DNA of 28,302 nucleotides from a virus, in IMG/VR virus record IMGVR_UViG_3300006086_000026, positions 1 through 28,302 of that record; one strand, 5' to 3'. Shown here in pieces: positions 7,820-15,316 of this stretch (its first letter is position 1; each line of letters starts with the position of its first letter). The notes under the pieces are model-generated. The model was given only the letters and a program-made list of their open reading frames with translations. It was not told the origin of the DNA and ran no database searches. Position numbers and translations under genes: made by a program.

Positions 7820-8406
7820 TGTGGGCCATCCGTTCTGCTACCGCCGCGCTGCACGCCGCCATGATCGTGGTCATCCACGACGACACCGTTAGAACTCAAC
7901 TTGCCACCGCTATGCGTTACGTTGCCTTTCATCGCTGCGCCGTTTGTAACTTCCAGCTGCGCAGTTTTGAGCAGCGTTGTGCATTCCACTTCGGGCGAGT
8001 CGAAAAGGATTTTTACCGCTGCTTTGATGGTTGCCGTCTGTATGCCGGTTGCAGCCAGTGCGCCCGTTTCCGGCTCGTACTCGATCACTGCGCCGTCAGG
8101 GAATGACCAGTGCAGTGCATCGGCCGAGGCTGACGGGGCTGGGTTGTCATCCGAGAAAATGCCCGGCAGCACAAAGCCGGTATCGAGTTCACCACCGAGG
8201 CACAGAACAAGCACCTGCTCACCCACTGACGGCGCATTCCAGGAGCGGGTTTTACCCGCGCGGGCGCTCAGCCAGTGCAGCCAGCTGGTTGTGTTTTTTC
8301 CCGTATCGACACGGCATAGCCCGTCGTCAAGATTGACGGCCGACACGGTTCCGATGCGGATAAGGTTGCGCAATAGACGCTGCATTTCTGCGAGTTGTTC
8401 GTTCAT
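7816..8406 (-). CDS. V: Baseplate spike protein gpV
   Basis: 196 aa from ATG at 8406-8404 (P2 V: 211 aa). Membrane-piercing spike at the centre of the baseplate. An N-terminal OB-fold part (LIRIGTVSAVNLDDGLCRVD; VGEQVLVLCLGGELDTGFVL) is followed by a beta-helical part and a C-terminal His-x-His at residues 180-182 (DDHDHGGV), the tip motif that binds iron in P2-like spikes. In-frame codons upstream (to 8424) lack a ribosome site. First gene of the V-W-J-I-H-G operon; the 97-bp gap to the divergent gene at 8504 must hold its late promoter. Confidence 0.93.
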   Translation of the reverse strand: MNEQLAEMQRLLRNLIRIGTVSAVNLDDGLCRVDTGKNTTSWLHWLSARAGKTRSWNAPSVGEQVLVLCLGGELDTGFVLPGIFSDDNPAPSASADALHWSFPDGAVIEYEPETGALAATGIQTATIKAAVKILFDSPEVECTTLLKTAQLEVTNGAAMKGNVTHSGGKLSSNGVVVDDHDHGGVQRGGSRTDGPQ

Positions 8407-8503
8407 AATGCACATGATGAGCAAAAAGGCTTTTCATTTGAAAGCAAGACTGTCCGATGGTCAGTAGCCAAACAATAAACACATCAAAAAGAGCTTAAAT
8501 ATT

Positions 8504-9565
8504 ATGAGAAAGCTATTTGTAGAAGATGAAACACAAAGGGTGTTAAAGCAGTGCCGTAAGCTTGTTGCAAGAGAATCAGCGGACACGGAGTTTGATAAGA
8601 CTAGGAATTTATACATAACCCAAATGATAGATCTAATGACTCAACATCCTGAGCATTGGGATAAAACCACACCTTTAAATATAAGTTACTTTGGTGATAT
8701 ATTCATTAATGATCTAAATAGGATGGATTTTAATAAATACTATCTTGATGTGATATTTGCCGATCTGTTTAGGTTTTTAATTGAAAGCTATATTAGCAGT
8801 CCGGGTGAGATGAGTATGGAGTCAAAAGCTATTCGGAGTTTTGCCACGAATCAAGTGTCATATTTTGCAGAGGAAGCTTCCATTCAAATAAATTATGCTC
8901 TCCGAGACATGTCCCTGTCTATGTTTAAGAGCCTTTATAATGAAGAAGGCTTACAGGCAATTAGGAGTTTCTCTAACATTAAGGATCAAGCAGAAAACCT
9001 GAAAAGTGCTTGGGATACTGAAATCGAATCCAAGGAAAAAAAAGTAAAGTCTTTGAGGGATTCTCTTACCAATCAACTAGACTCTTATAACTTTGTTGGT
9101 CTACATGCAGGTTTTGCTAAACTTGGTCGTATTAAAGCAGGTGAGCTATTTTGGTCACGTCTTATAATGCTAGTCATCGGTTGCCTAACACCAATTTCAA
9201 TTGCTACACAGGTAATTTTATATCACCACTTCAATGTAGCATTCGAAAAGCCAATGGATCTGATTAAAATGCTCCCCGGAGCAAGTGTAACGTTATTATT
9301 ATTGTACTACTTTAGAGTTTCCTTAAGTAATTACTCTTCAGTTCGCGCTCAAATTATGCAAATCGAGCTTAGGAAAAGTTTATGTCGGTTCATTCAAAGA
9401 TATTCAGAGTACTCAGAGGGCATTAGCGCTAAAAACCCTCAGCTTCTGGCTAAATTTGAAGAGGTTATATTCTCAAATATAATGACTTCAGAGGATAAGA
9501 TACCATCAACATTTGATGGAATTGAGCAGATTGCAGGACTAATCTCTTCTTTAAAATCCAAATGA
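8504..9565 (+). CDS. Two-TM coiled-coil membrane protein in the orf30 slot, function unknown
   Basis: 353 aa, on the opposite strand to V and S, AT-rich and unlike its neighbours in base use. The N-terminal about 155 residues are a helical cytoplasmic-type domain; about 160-195 is a charged coiled coil (DQAENLKSAWDTEIESKEKK). A short conserved-looking motif SYNFVGLHAGFAKLG (194-208) precedes two membrane segments (about 217-240 and 255-273), with a soluble tail (about 280-353). The coiled coil, an NFVGL-like motif and two TMs resemble the DUF6161 type of protein as I remember it; not certain. In P2 this position holds orf30, a known variable cargo site. A superinfection-exclusion or defence role is plausible, with no catalytic motif to support it. 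Weak ribosome site (AAGAG). Confidence 0.75.
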   Translation: MRKLFVEDETQRVLKQCRKLVARESADTEFDKTRNLYITQMIDLMTQHPEHWDKTTPLNISYFGDIFINDLNRMDFNKYYLDVIFADLFRFLIESYISSPGEMSMESKAIRSFATNQVSYFAEEASIQINYALRDMSLSMFKSLYNEEGLQAIRSFSNIKDQAENLKSAWDTEIESKEKKVKSLRDSLTNQLDSYNFVGLHAGFAKLGRIKAGELFWSRLIMLVIGCLTPISIATQVILYHHFNVAFEKPMDLIKMLPGASVTLLLLYYFRVSLSNYSSVRAQIMQIELRKSLCRFIQRYSEYSEGISAKNPQLLAKFEEVIFSNIMTSEDKIPSTFDGIEQIAGLISSLKSK

Positions 9566-9578
9566 TAGCCACATAAAT

Positions 9579-10025
9579 TTATTGCACATGGTTTAATATA
9601 ACTTCTTGAACCATGTCAAAATCCTTTTTACTAACACCAAACAATGGTCGTGCCTCATACTGCACTTCTTTGCCTTTGCGTGACGGCCTGTCGCGCAGCC
9701 CATAATGATGCACGCGGGCCATGCGCTGCACGTTACCCGCAAACTCGATAACGGCCTCATTCGGGCTGGCCTGCGTCTTCATGTACTTAGCGGTGCGCAG
9801 TTTTGCGAACATCTCGCGCTTTATGCGGCCCTTTTTGCTGCGTACCGGCTGCGTTTTTCGGGCTTTAAACGGCGTGCCGTCTGGTGCCTGCTGGCGTTTG
9901 ATATTCTGCTGCTGACTCGCGCGCAGCTTCTTCGCGATACTGCGCGCCATCTCTTTACGCGCCGGGGCTGACAGGCTGCTGATAAGCGCCTCCAGCCGGT
10001 CATTTACCAGCTGCAGCTCGCTCAT
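9579..10025 (-). CDS. S: Tail completion protein gpS
   Basis: 148 aa (P2 S: 150 aa), phage virion morphogenesis family. Acts in finishing the tail and joining it to the head. It starts MSELQLVNDRLEALISSLSA, then a basic stretch (KKLRASQQQNIKRQQAPDGT) and the conserved HHYGLRDRPSRKG, ending near RPLFGVSKKDFDMV. ATGA overlap with gpR. Convergent with the 353-aa cargo gene, with only 13 bp between stops. Confidence 0.95.
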   Translation of the reverse strand: MSELQLVNDRLEALISSLSAPARKEMARSIAKKLRASQQQNIKRQQAPDGTPFKARKTQPVRSKKGRIKREMFAKLRTAKYMKTQASPNEAVIEFAGNVQRMARVHHYGLRDRPSRKGKEVQYEARPLFGVSKKDFDMVQEVILNHVQ

Positions 10026-10489
10026 GCCTGCAACTCGCTTACCAGCTCGCCCTTAACGTAAAGCTGCACCGGCCGTGCGTCATTCTCCGGCAGCAGGTTC
10101 TCACCGACGTGCGTCACGTGCAGCCCGTCGTCGGCCTGCTTCACAATCACGCGCTCGCTCAGCTGCAGCTCGATGCTGATATCGCTGGCCGTGTCGCTGA
10201 TAACGTCTGCCTGGAAGGTAAAGCCCGTCCGGCGCTTTTCCTCGGTTGCCATAATGTCGGGTTCATTCGTTCGCAGCCATGCCAGCAGCGGCACGATCAG
10301 CAGGTCGATGTTACCGGCGTAATCGGTAATGACCATGTTGAGCCGGTACTGGTATTCAAACGACAGCGAGCTGGCAAGCGTCGAGACGATGCGCCCGCTG
10401 TCGATAAACACGTTCATTGCGTCAGGGTTTCGCTGCAGCTCCGGCACGTTGTCTGTCAGCGCCTGGCGAAGTTGTTGGGGTTTCAGCAT
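10022..10489 (-). CDS. R: Tail completion protein gpR
   Basis: 155 aa (P2 R: 155 aa). Needed with S for tail completion. MLKPQQLRQALTDNVPELQR and FEYQYRLNMVITDYAGNIDL are characteristic. Its 5' end overlaps the lysC-like spanin gene (stop at 10422), so the lysis and tail-completion genes are joined. Confidence 0.95.
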   Translation of the reverse strand: MLKPQQLRQALTDNVPELQRNPDAMNVFIDSGRIVSTLASSLSFEYQYRLNMVITDYAGNIDLLIVPLLAWLRTNEPDIMATEEKRRTGFTFQADVISDTASDISIELQLSERVIVKQADDGLHVTHVGENLLPENDARPVQLYVKGELVSELQA

Positions 10490-10742
10490 CGTGTTGTTCC
10501 TGGCAGTCTTTGATTACTTCGACCTGCAGCCCGCAGGCAGCGAGTGCGGCCTCAAGCTGGCGATTATCCGCCGCCAGATCGCCCGCCGTTCTAAGGCTGT
10601 TTCCCGGCACCGGGCAGCTTGTCACGCGCGGACACCCAATCCAGATAATCTCTGGCGCTGCTGAAGGCCGGGCGGGCGTGCAGCCGGATAACATCGTCAG
10701 GCAGAGCAGCAGCAGACCAGTCACGCAGTATCGGATTCGCAT
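10422..10742 (-). CDS. lysC: Outer-membrane spanin subunit (Rz1/LysC-like)
   Basis: 106 aa in a different frame, starting inside lysB and running past its end into R. A hydrophobic signal sequence is followed by a lipobox (LSGC, Cys21), so a lipoprotein sorted to the outer membrane. It is Pro-rich near the mature N-terminus, as in Rz1-type spanins. It would join LysB across the periplasm to disrupt the outer membrane. The nested frame is the usual Rz/Rz1 arrangement. P2 LysC is about 96 aa. The C-terminal quarter lies in R-coding DNA and is probably constrained by R. Confidence 0.82.
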   Translation of the reverse strand: MRIRYCVTGLLLLCLTMLSGCTPARPSAAPEIIWIGCPRVTSCPVPGNSLRTAGDLAADNRQLEAALAACGLQVEVIKDCQEQHDAETPTTSPGADRQRAGAAAKP

Positions 10743-11013
10743 CGGTTTCTCTCTGTATGGTCATTTCACGGTTAAGCGCGGCCGTGCTGGCGCGCCCCTG
10801 CATCAGCCGCAGCTCGGCCTCACGCTTCTGGCTGGCCCTCGCATCGGCATCCAGCCTGGCTATCGCCCTGTCGCGGCTCTCGATACCGGCCGACAGCGTG
10901 CCGATAATGCGCTGTGCGCTGGTCAGGTCGTCTTTGGCTTCTTTCCACTGCCAGCCGGTTACGCCCAGCGCCAGCAGCGCCACGGCCAGAAGCAGCGCTA
11001 TCAGGCGCGTCAT
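10591..11013 (-). CDS. lysB: Inner-membrane spanin subunit (Rz/LysB-like)
   Basis: 140 aa. One N-terminal membrane anchor (LIALLLAVALLALGVTGWQW), then a helical periplasmic domain rich in Ala/Arg/Asp/Glu (about 25-95). The C-terminal ALPDDVIRLHARPAFSSARD is typical of LysB-type i-spanins. Works with the lipoprotein encoded within and beyond it. ATG at 1013 of this block overlaps the endolysin stop (11010). Confidence 0.9.
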   Translation of the reverse strand: MTRLIALLLAVALLALGVTGWQWKEAKDDLTSAQRIIGTLSAGIESRDRAIARLDADARASQKREAELRLMQGRASTAALNREMTIQRETDANPILRDWSAAALPDDVIRLHARPAFSSARDYLDWVSARDKLPGAGKQP

Positions 11014-11519
11014 GTCGCACCCCGCAGGCAGTAGGCTGTCTCATTCGCGCGGCGATTTTCCAGCCCGCGATTTCTCACGCCCTTAACGAATACCCAGCGC
11101 CGCAGCTCATTACAGGCATCGAGCCAGTGCTGCAGCCTGATGTAACGGGCAAAGGTTGAGCTGCAGGCCGCGCGCACGCCGACGTTAAAGGCGAATGACA
11201 CGGCCGTGTCATAGACCGGCTGCGGCATGTCGCTGCGCATACAGGTATCAATCCCGCGCTCGACGCGCATTACGTCATACACCAGATTGACCGCCGCCTG
11301 TCTTTCGCTGATCTGGCTTTGAGGCGTCACGCCCTCTGTGTGACCGATGCCGTTCGTCCAGACTCCGGCGTTGCACTGATAGGGCGAGGTGCGGCACCCC
11401 TCAGCGTTGGCGATGAGAGCAAGCCCTGCCTCGGACGTTTTCAGGGTTTTAAACTGAGGCAGCAGCGCGGCAATTGCCACCACGGCCACCACGGCGCAGC
11501 GCTTAACGGTCTGGCTCAA
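11010..11519 (-). CDS. K: SAR endolysin, phage lysozyme (GH24)
   Basis: 169 aa. Muramidase of the P21-lysozyme type. A weakly hydrophobic Ala/Val-rich N-terminal segment (about 7-22) is a signal-arrest-release domain. The catalytic triad is E40-x8-C49-x5-T55 (EGCRTSPYQCNAGVWT), with Cys in place of the Asp of T4 lysozyme, as in several SAR endolysins. Start is TTG (11519-11517), the only start after an in-frame TGA. It has GGGGGTGAG directly before it and overlaps the end of the holin gene. The enzyme would be exported by Sec, held in the membrane, and freed when a holin collapses the membrane potential. Confidence 0.9.
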   Translation of the reverse strand: MSQTVKRCAVVAVVAIAALLPQFKTLKTSEAGLALIANAEGCRTSPYQCNAGVWTNGIGHTEGVTPQSQISERQAAVNLVYDVMRVERGIDTCMRSDMPQPVYDTAVSFAFNVGVRAACSSTFARYIRLQHWLDACNELRRWVFVKGVRNRGLENRRANETAYCLRGAT

Positions 11520-11721
11520 GGCTCACCCCCCGCAGGCGCTGCAGTTCGTAGGTTTTACGGCGGTAATGCCAGTTGATAAAGAACGTCGCCACGTTAGTAA
11601 TGAGCGTGATAACGGCCACGCCGGAACCGACCATAAAGGCGATATCCTGTGGCGTATGACGCCCGAACCACATCAGAATGAGGCCAATCAGGTAGTTGAT
11701 CACAGAGCTGATTTTTTCCAT
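11503..11721 (-). CDS. Y: Holin (class II, two TM)
   Basis: 72 aa from ATG at 11721; a GTG 12 nt upstream overlaps the gpX stop and is less likely. Two membrane segments (about 5-20 and 28-49) and a basic C-terminal tail (WHYRRKTYELQRLRG). It permeabilises the inner membrane, which with a SAR endolysin need only be a pinholin. It has the place of P2 gene Y (between X and K) but sequence-wise resembles the short holins of other P2-like prophages. No lysA-like antiholin gene is seen in this lysis block. Confidence 0.85.
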   Translation of the reverse strand: MEKISSVINYLIGLILMWFGRHTPQDIAFMVGSGVAVITLITNVATFFINWHYRRKTYELQRLRGVSLEPDR

Positions 11722-11723
11722 TT

Positions 11724-11927
11724 TTAGTCCCACAGGTTGACGGTTTCACCTGCTGAAGATTCAGGCATATCGGGCAGCGTTACCTCACAGCCGTGCGGCA
11801 GCACCGGCCCGCTTTCGGCAAGGCCCGGATTAGCCGCGTAAACCAGCCCGACGGCCTGTCCGGTTCGCCCGTAATAGCGCTGACAGATTTCGTCAACGGT
11901 ATCGCCCTGCTGTGCGTAAACGTTCAT
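11724..11927 (-). CDS. X: Tail protein gpX (LysM-like)
   Basis: 67 aa (P2 X: 67 aa). A single small LysM-like domain: DTVDEICQRYYGRTGQAVGL, then NPGLAESGPVLPHGCEVTLP. Small tail component. ATG at 11927 overlaps the gpL stop. Confidence 0.93.
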   Translation of the reverse strand: MNVYAQQGDTVDEICQRYYGRTGQAVGLVYAANPGLAESGPVLPHGCEVTLPDMPESSAGETVNLWD

Positions 11928-12397
11928 CAGAGCAGATCCACAATGCAGGCAGGCTTACCGGCAATGCGGCTGATACTGAATCGCGCGTCGCGCCAGTACT
12001 CGTCGGCGCTCGCCTCGATTTCGCCCGCTTTTTTCGTGCCGCTGGCGTCGTAGCCGCGATAGCGCTCGACGATGGTGGCGGCAGTCAGCGCGCTGACGGC
12101 GGCAAGGTAGGCCGTAATCTTTTCGCTCTCGCCGTCCAGCGCTTCCGCAGGCACGTCGGCCAGCATCTTAAAGCCCGCGGCCATCTGCGCGGCGCGCCAG
12201 TCGTACAGCTCGGCGTTAACTTCTGAAATCGCCGTCTTCACGGCAAGGCGCAGGCGCTGCGCCGTGACCGTACCCTCATAGCGCAGCGAATCGCGCAGCT
12301 GCTGCAGGTCAACGTCAGGCCAGAAAAACGTATTCTTTACCGGCGGCTCGGCAGCGTCTGCCGGTCGCGGGGCGGGGATAACAACCGTGTTATTCAT
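11927..12397 (-). CDS. L: Head completion protein gpL
   Basis: 156 aa from ATG at 12397 (AAAGG 8 nt upstream); upstream in-frame codons to 12442 are not supported. P2 L is 169 aa. It finishes the packaged head before tail joining. Features TFFWPDVDLQQLRDSLRYEG and the C-terminal ADEYWRDARFSISRIAGKPA. Lies between M and X as in P2. Confidence 0.93.
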   Translation of the reverse strand: MNNTVVIPAPRPADAAEPPVKNTFFWPDVDLQQLRDSLRYEGTVTAQRLRLAVKTAISEVNAELYDWRAAQMAAGFKMLADVPAEALDGESEKITAYLAAVSALTAATIVERYRGYDASGTKKAGEIEASADEYWRDARFSISRIAGKPACIVDLL

Positions 12398-12489
12398 AAT
12401 CGGCCTTTGAAATAGGTGGGCGGTGGAGGACGGCGCAGACACTGAAAGTGCGTTGCCGTCCTGCCGCCCGTGCGCGGGGTCGCGTCCGG

Positions 12490-13158
12490 TCAGCGGCTGG
12501 CGATGGCCTGTTTTTTCATCGCCGTTCCCAGCCGCTCAATGTCTTTTTTGACGCCGCAGCCGTCGTGCAGCTGCTGCGCCCTTGCAAGGTGGGTCATCGC
12601 CTCCGAAGCCCTGCCCGCATCGCGAAGCACGTACCCGGTTATCTTGTGCAGCTTGGCGCGCACCTGATCGGGCATGTCTTCAGATTCCGTCATCGCAATG
12701 GTTGCCAGCAGCGGGTCAACATCGACCGGCGCTTTTGCCGTCCAGGCGCGCGCTGCCGCGCTGGCGACTTCCTCGGCCAGCAGATAGGGCAGGCTGGCGC
12801 GCTTGAAGCCGTCAGGCGACACAAGGCCATGCGTCAGCGCGTACCGGGCAATCTCCAGCGCGCCGGGCACGTCGCCCGCATCAAGCCGCCAGATCATGAC
12901 GGTCATCAGCACGGCATCCTGTGCGCCTTTGCCTTTCTCCAGCACGCCGGACACCCACGGCAGGTACTCAGGCAGCAGCTGACGCTTCAGTTCCGCCTTG
13001 CGCTCGTTAGAGTGCACTTTCTTCAGGCGGCGCTTGTCGTCGTTGAGCTTGATGAGCATCTGCTCATAGCCGCTGGCGTAGCGCAGCGGGTTGTCGGCGT
13101 TCTGCGAGGCTTCGATAGCCTGCTGGCGCATGCGGTGACGTCGGGCAGGGCTTAACAT
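12490..13158 (-). CDS. M: Terminase small subunit gpM
   Basis: 222 aa (P2 M: 247 aa). DNA-recognising endonuclease subunit that cuts at cos, working with gpP. The N-terminus MLSPARRHRMRQQAIEASQN, the central LPEYLPWVSGVLEKGKGAQD and VMIWRLDAGDVPGALEIARY are family hallmarks. Its substrate cos lies at 21075-21093. Start is 3 bp after the N stop. Confidence 0.95.
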   Translation of the reverse strand: MLSPARRHRMRQQAIEASQNADNPLRYASGYEQMLIKLNDDKRRLKKVHSNERKAELKRQLLPEYLPWVSGVLEKGKGAQDAVLMTVMIWRLDAGDVPGALEIARYALTHGLVSPDGFKRASLPYLLAEEVASAAARAWTAKAPVDVDPLLATIAMTESEDMPDQVRAKLHKITGYVLRDAGRASEAMTHLARAQQLHDGCGVKKDIERLGTAMKKQAIASR

Positions 13159-13161
13159 GCG

Positions 13162-14271
13162 TTACGCCTCCGTTTTTTCGGTGCCAGCAGCGCCGCTTTC
13201 TGCCGCTGCTGCCTGCGTTGTGGCTGCAGGTGCAGCGAACTCACCGACTTCAATGTTTTCGACCAGGCAACCGGCCGCGTAATCCTCGATCACGTAGTCC
13301 TCGTTAATGGACTCATAGTTTTCGATGCGGTCGCGCTTCGGCACTTCGTCAATCAGGCGGCGGTGCGTACCTTCCTGCCAGTAAATCGACAGGTTATCGG
13401 TGCGGGTGATAAACATGGCGTCAGCCGGGAAGTACGGCACGCGTACCGCTGGCAGACCGCCAATGCGTTTCTGACTGATAATGACGTCAGCGGCCAGCTG
13501 CTCGGTGTTGGCCTGCGTCTGGTTGACGATCGGGAAGTACTTGTCAGCCAGCAGCTGACGGCCCACGATAACAACCAGCTCCGGGTCTTCCTGATACCAC
13601 GGCTCGATCAGGGTGTTGGTGGCATCCATCACCAGCGCGTCGAGGTTGGCATAATCGCCGTTTTTGCCGACGCGGATTTTTTCAGAAACGACGGTGCCGT
13701 CTTCCTCGGTGATTTTGCTCATCACGCGCGCCGGTGCATCGTTGCGGTACTTCTGCAGCCAGCCTACGGCCACGTCCTGCAGCATCGGGTTCTTGGCGCG
13801 GTTCGAGGTTTTGGCGCGGGTCACGCCGTTGAAGCCGATCATGATGCGGTCAAGCGCCTGGCGCTTTACGATGGCATCACGCAGGCGGGCCTGAAAATCT
13901 TCATAGCGCGCCCACAGGTCGAGCGTGTTATAGCGGATATGAAAGTCGTAGTTGACCTGCACACACTCATAACCCTGCTTATCCAGCGCGGCAAAGTCAG
14001 CGGTTTCGCGCTCGTCGCCGCCTGCCGTATCGGTCACGCTGGCAATCGAACCGGACACGCCGATCCCGATTTTCTCGCCCTTCATTTCGGACACCGGCAC
14101 AATGTTGATGCGGGTCAGGAAGTCGGAAGACTCCTGCACGCGGTTCATCAGGGTCTGCGTGACCGTCGGCTCAACGGTAAATTTCTTGTTCATGTCGTCG
14201 GTTTCGACGCCGTTCAGCTCGGCGAGGCGGGTCATGAACTGGTTAAACTTGAAGCGGGTATTCTTGCGCAT
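13162..14271 (-). CDS. N: Major capsid protein gpN (precursor)
   Basis: 369 aa (P2 N: 357 aa). It starts MRKNTRFKFNQFMTRLAELN, and the region FTVEPTVTQTLMNRVQESSD corresponds to the mature P2 N-terminus, so the gpO protease should remove about 30 residues. The core (GFNGVTRAKTSNRAKNPMLQ; RIENYESINEDYVIEDY) is typical. The Ala/Gly/Glu-rich tail after about residue 350 is longer than in P2. Confidence 0.96.
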   Translation of the reverse strand: MRKNTRFKFNQFMTRLAELNGVETDDMNKKFTVEPTVTQTLMNRVQESSDFLTRINIVPVSEMKGEKIGIGVSGSIASVTDTAGGDERETADFAALDKQGYECVQVNYDFHIRYNTLDLWARYEDFQARLRDAIVKRQALDRIMIGFNGVTRAKTSNRAKNPMLQDVAVGWLQKYRNDAPARVMSKITEEDGTVVSEKIRVGKNGDYANLDALVMDATNTLIEPWYQEDPELVVIVGRQLLADKYFPIVNQTQANTEQLAADVIISQKRIGGLPAVRVPYFPADAMFITRTDNLSIYWQEGTHRRLIDEVPKRDRIENYESINEDYVIEDYAAGCLVENIEVGEFAAPAATTQAAAAESGAAGTEKTEA

Positions 14272-14323
14272 TGGCGTTCCTGTTTATCTCTGTGTTGGGT
14301 TATAACGTTCAGGCCACGCCTGA

Positions 14324-15172
14324 TTAGCAGTCGGTCTGCGCGCCGGACTTCGGATCGCTGCCGGTTGCCGCCGGGCGACGGTTAAAGCTGCCGTCGGTCT
14401 GCGAAAGCTGGCCCTGCAGCGCAGCGAATGCGGCGCGGTCTTCCCCGGCCTGCTGCTCGATGGCCTCAAGTCGTGCGCTGACGGATTGCTCCAGCGCTGA
14501 CAGCTCCTGCGTCTGGCTCTCTGCGTTGAGCTGCACCTGCTCGGCGACGGCCGTTACCGCCGCGCTGACGTCGGCGAACTGCTCGCCATCGGTTTTCTTT
14601 TTCGCGGAGAACATCGCCGAGATGCGCGCCAGCAGGGACGGTGAAGGCTCGGCGACCTCTTCAAACTCGATCACGGTTTCTTCGGCGGCGGTAAAGAGGT
14701 TGCCTTTGTCCTGCTTGCGGGACGCCAGCGGATTAACGGTCGCCGTGGCGCTGAAGCTCAGAATCTCCGTGCCGAGGCTTGCCGGGTCATCGGTGACGGC
14801 CAGGCCGACGAGATAAGCCTCGCCCGTGTCGGCGAACTCCGGGTTAACTTCAATTGAGGTGTAGATTTTCTGGCGCGCTTTGGTCAGCTCAACCAGCTCA
14901 GGCGTCGGATCAATCCAGCCGAACAGCGCCAGCTTGCCCTTGAGCGGGCCGTCACCGATTTCTTCAGCCTCAACGGCGGTCACGTCGCCAAAGCGGCGGA
15001 ACGTGCTGTCGGCGGCATAGCCCCGGATGTGTTCCATGTTGATGCGTGCGCCGTACATTTCCGGGCTGTAGTTTTTCGCCATCTGCGAAATCCAGTTGCG
15101 GGAAATGACACGGCCGTCGGTGGTTGCGCCTTCAACTGCGATACGAAAACGCTTTGCTTTGATTGCTGCCAT
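14324..15172 (-). CDS. O: Capsid scaffold and maturation protease gpO
   Basis: 282 aa (P2 O: 284 aa). The N-terminal half is a serine protease: D19, H48 and S106 line up with the Asp19-His48-Ser107 triad of P2 gpO. The C-terminal half (about 190-250) is the coiled-coil scaffold. It builds the procapsid with gpN and cleaves gpN, gpQ and itself. Divergent from P; the 144-bp gap should carry the PO and PP late promoters. Confidence 0.96.
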   Translation of the reverse strand: MAAIKAKRFRIAVEGATTDGRVISRNWISQMAKNYSPEMYGARINMEHIRGYAADSTFRRFGDVTAVEAEEIGDGPLKGKLALFGWIDPTPELVELTKARQKIYTSIEVNPEFADTGEAYLVGLAVTDDPASLGTEILSFSATATVNPLASRKQDKGNLFTAAEETVIEFEEVAEPSPSLLARISAMFSAKKKTDGEQFADVSAAVTAVAEQVQLNAESQTQELSALEQSVSARLEAIEQQAGEDRAAFAALQGQLSQTDGSFNRRPAATGSDPKSGAQTDC

Positions 15173-15316
15173 TAATCAGGCTCCGGTCAGGTGTTGGGTC
15201 GGTTCGGGGCCAGTTTCCCCGTCGCCACACAATCCCTCAACGAATGCCAGCCCGCTGATGCATCAGCAAACAGGGACAGCAGGCGCGCCATTTTCGGCAC
15301 CGGTAGCCTTGCCGGT

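Noticed and set aside
9586-9616. 8-bp inverted repeat ACATGGTT/AACCATGT at the end of S
   Set aside because: Lies in the last codons of S with a 15-nt loop and no T-run; may be chance.
15173-15316. Search for Ogr/Delta sites (TGT-N12-ACA) between O and P, upstream of V and upstream of FI
   Set aside because: Only imperfect matches (TGT-N12-ACC or ACT) were found, so no late-activator site is reported. A 14-bp palindrome GCTGATGCATCAGC at 15255-15268 was noted, but its role is unclear.
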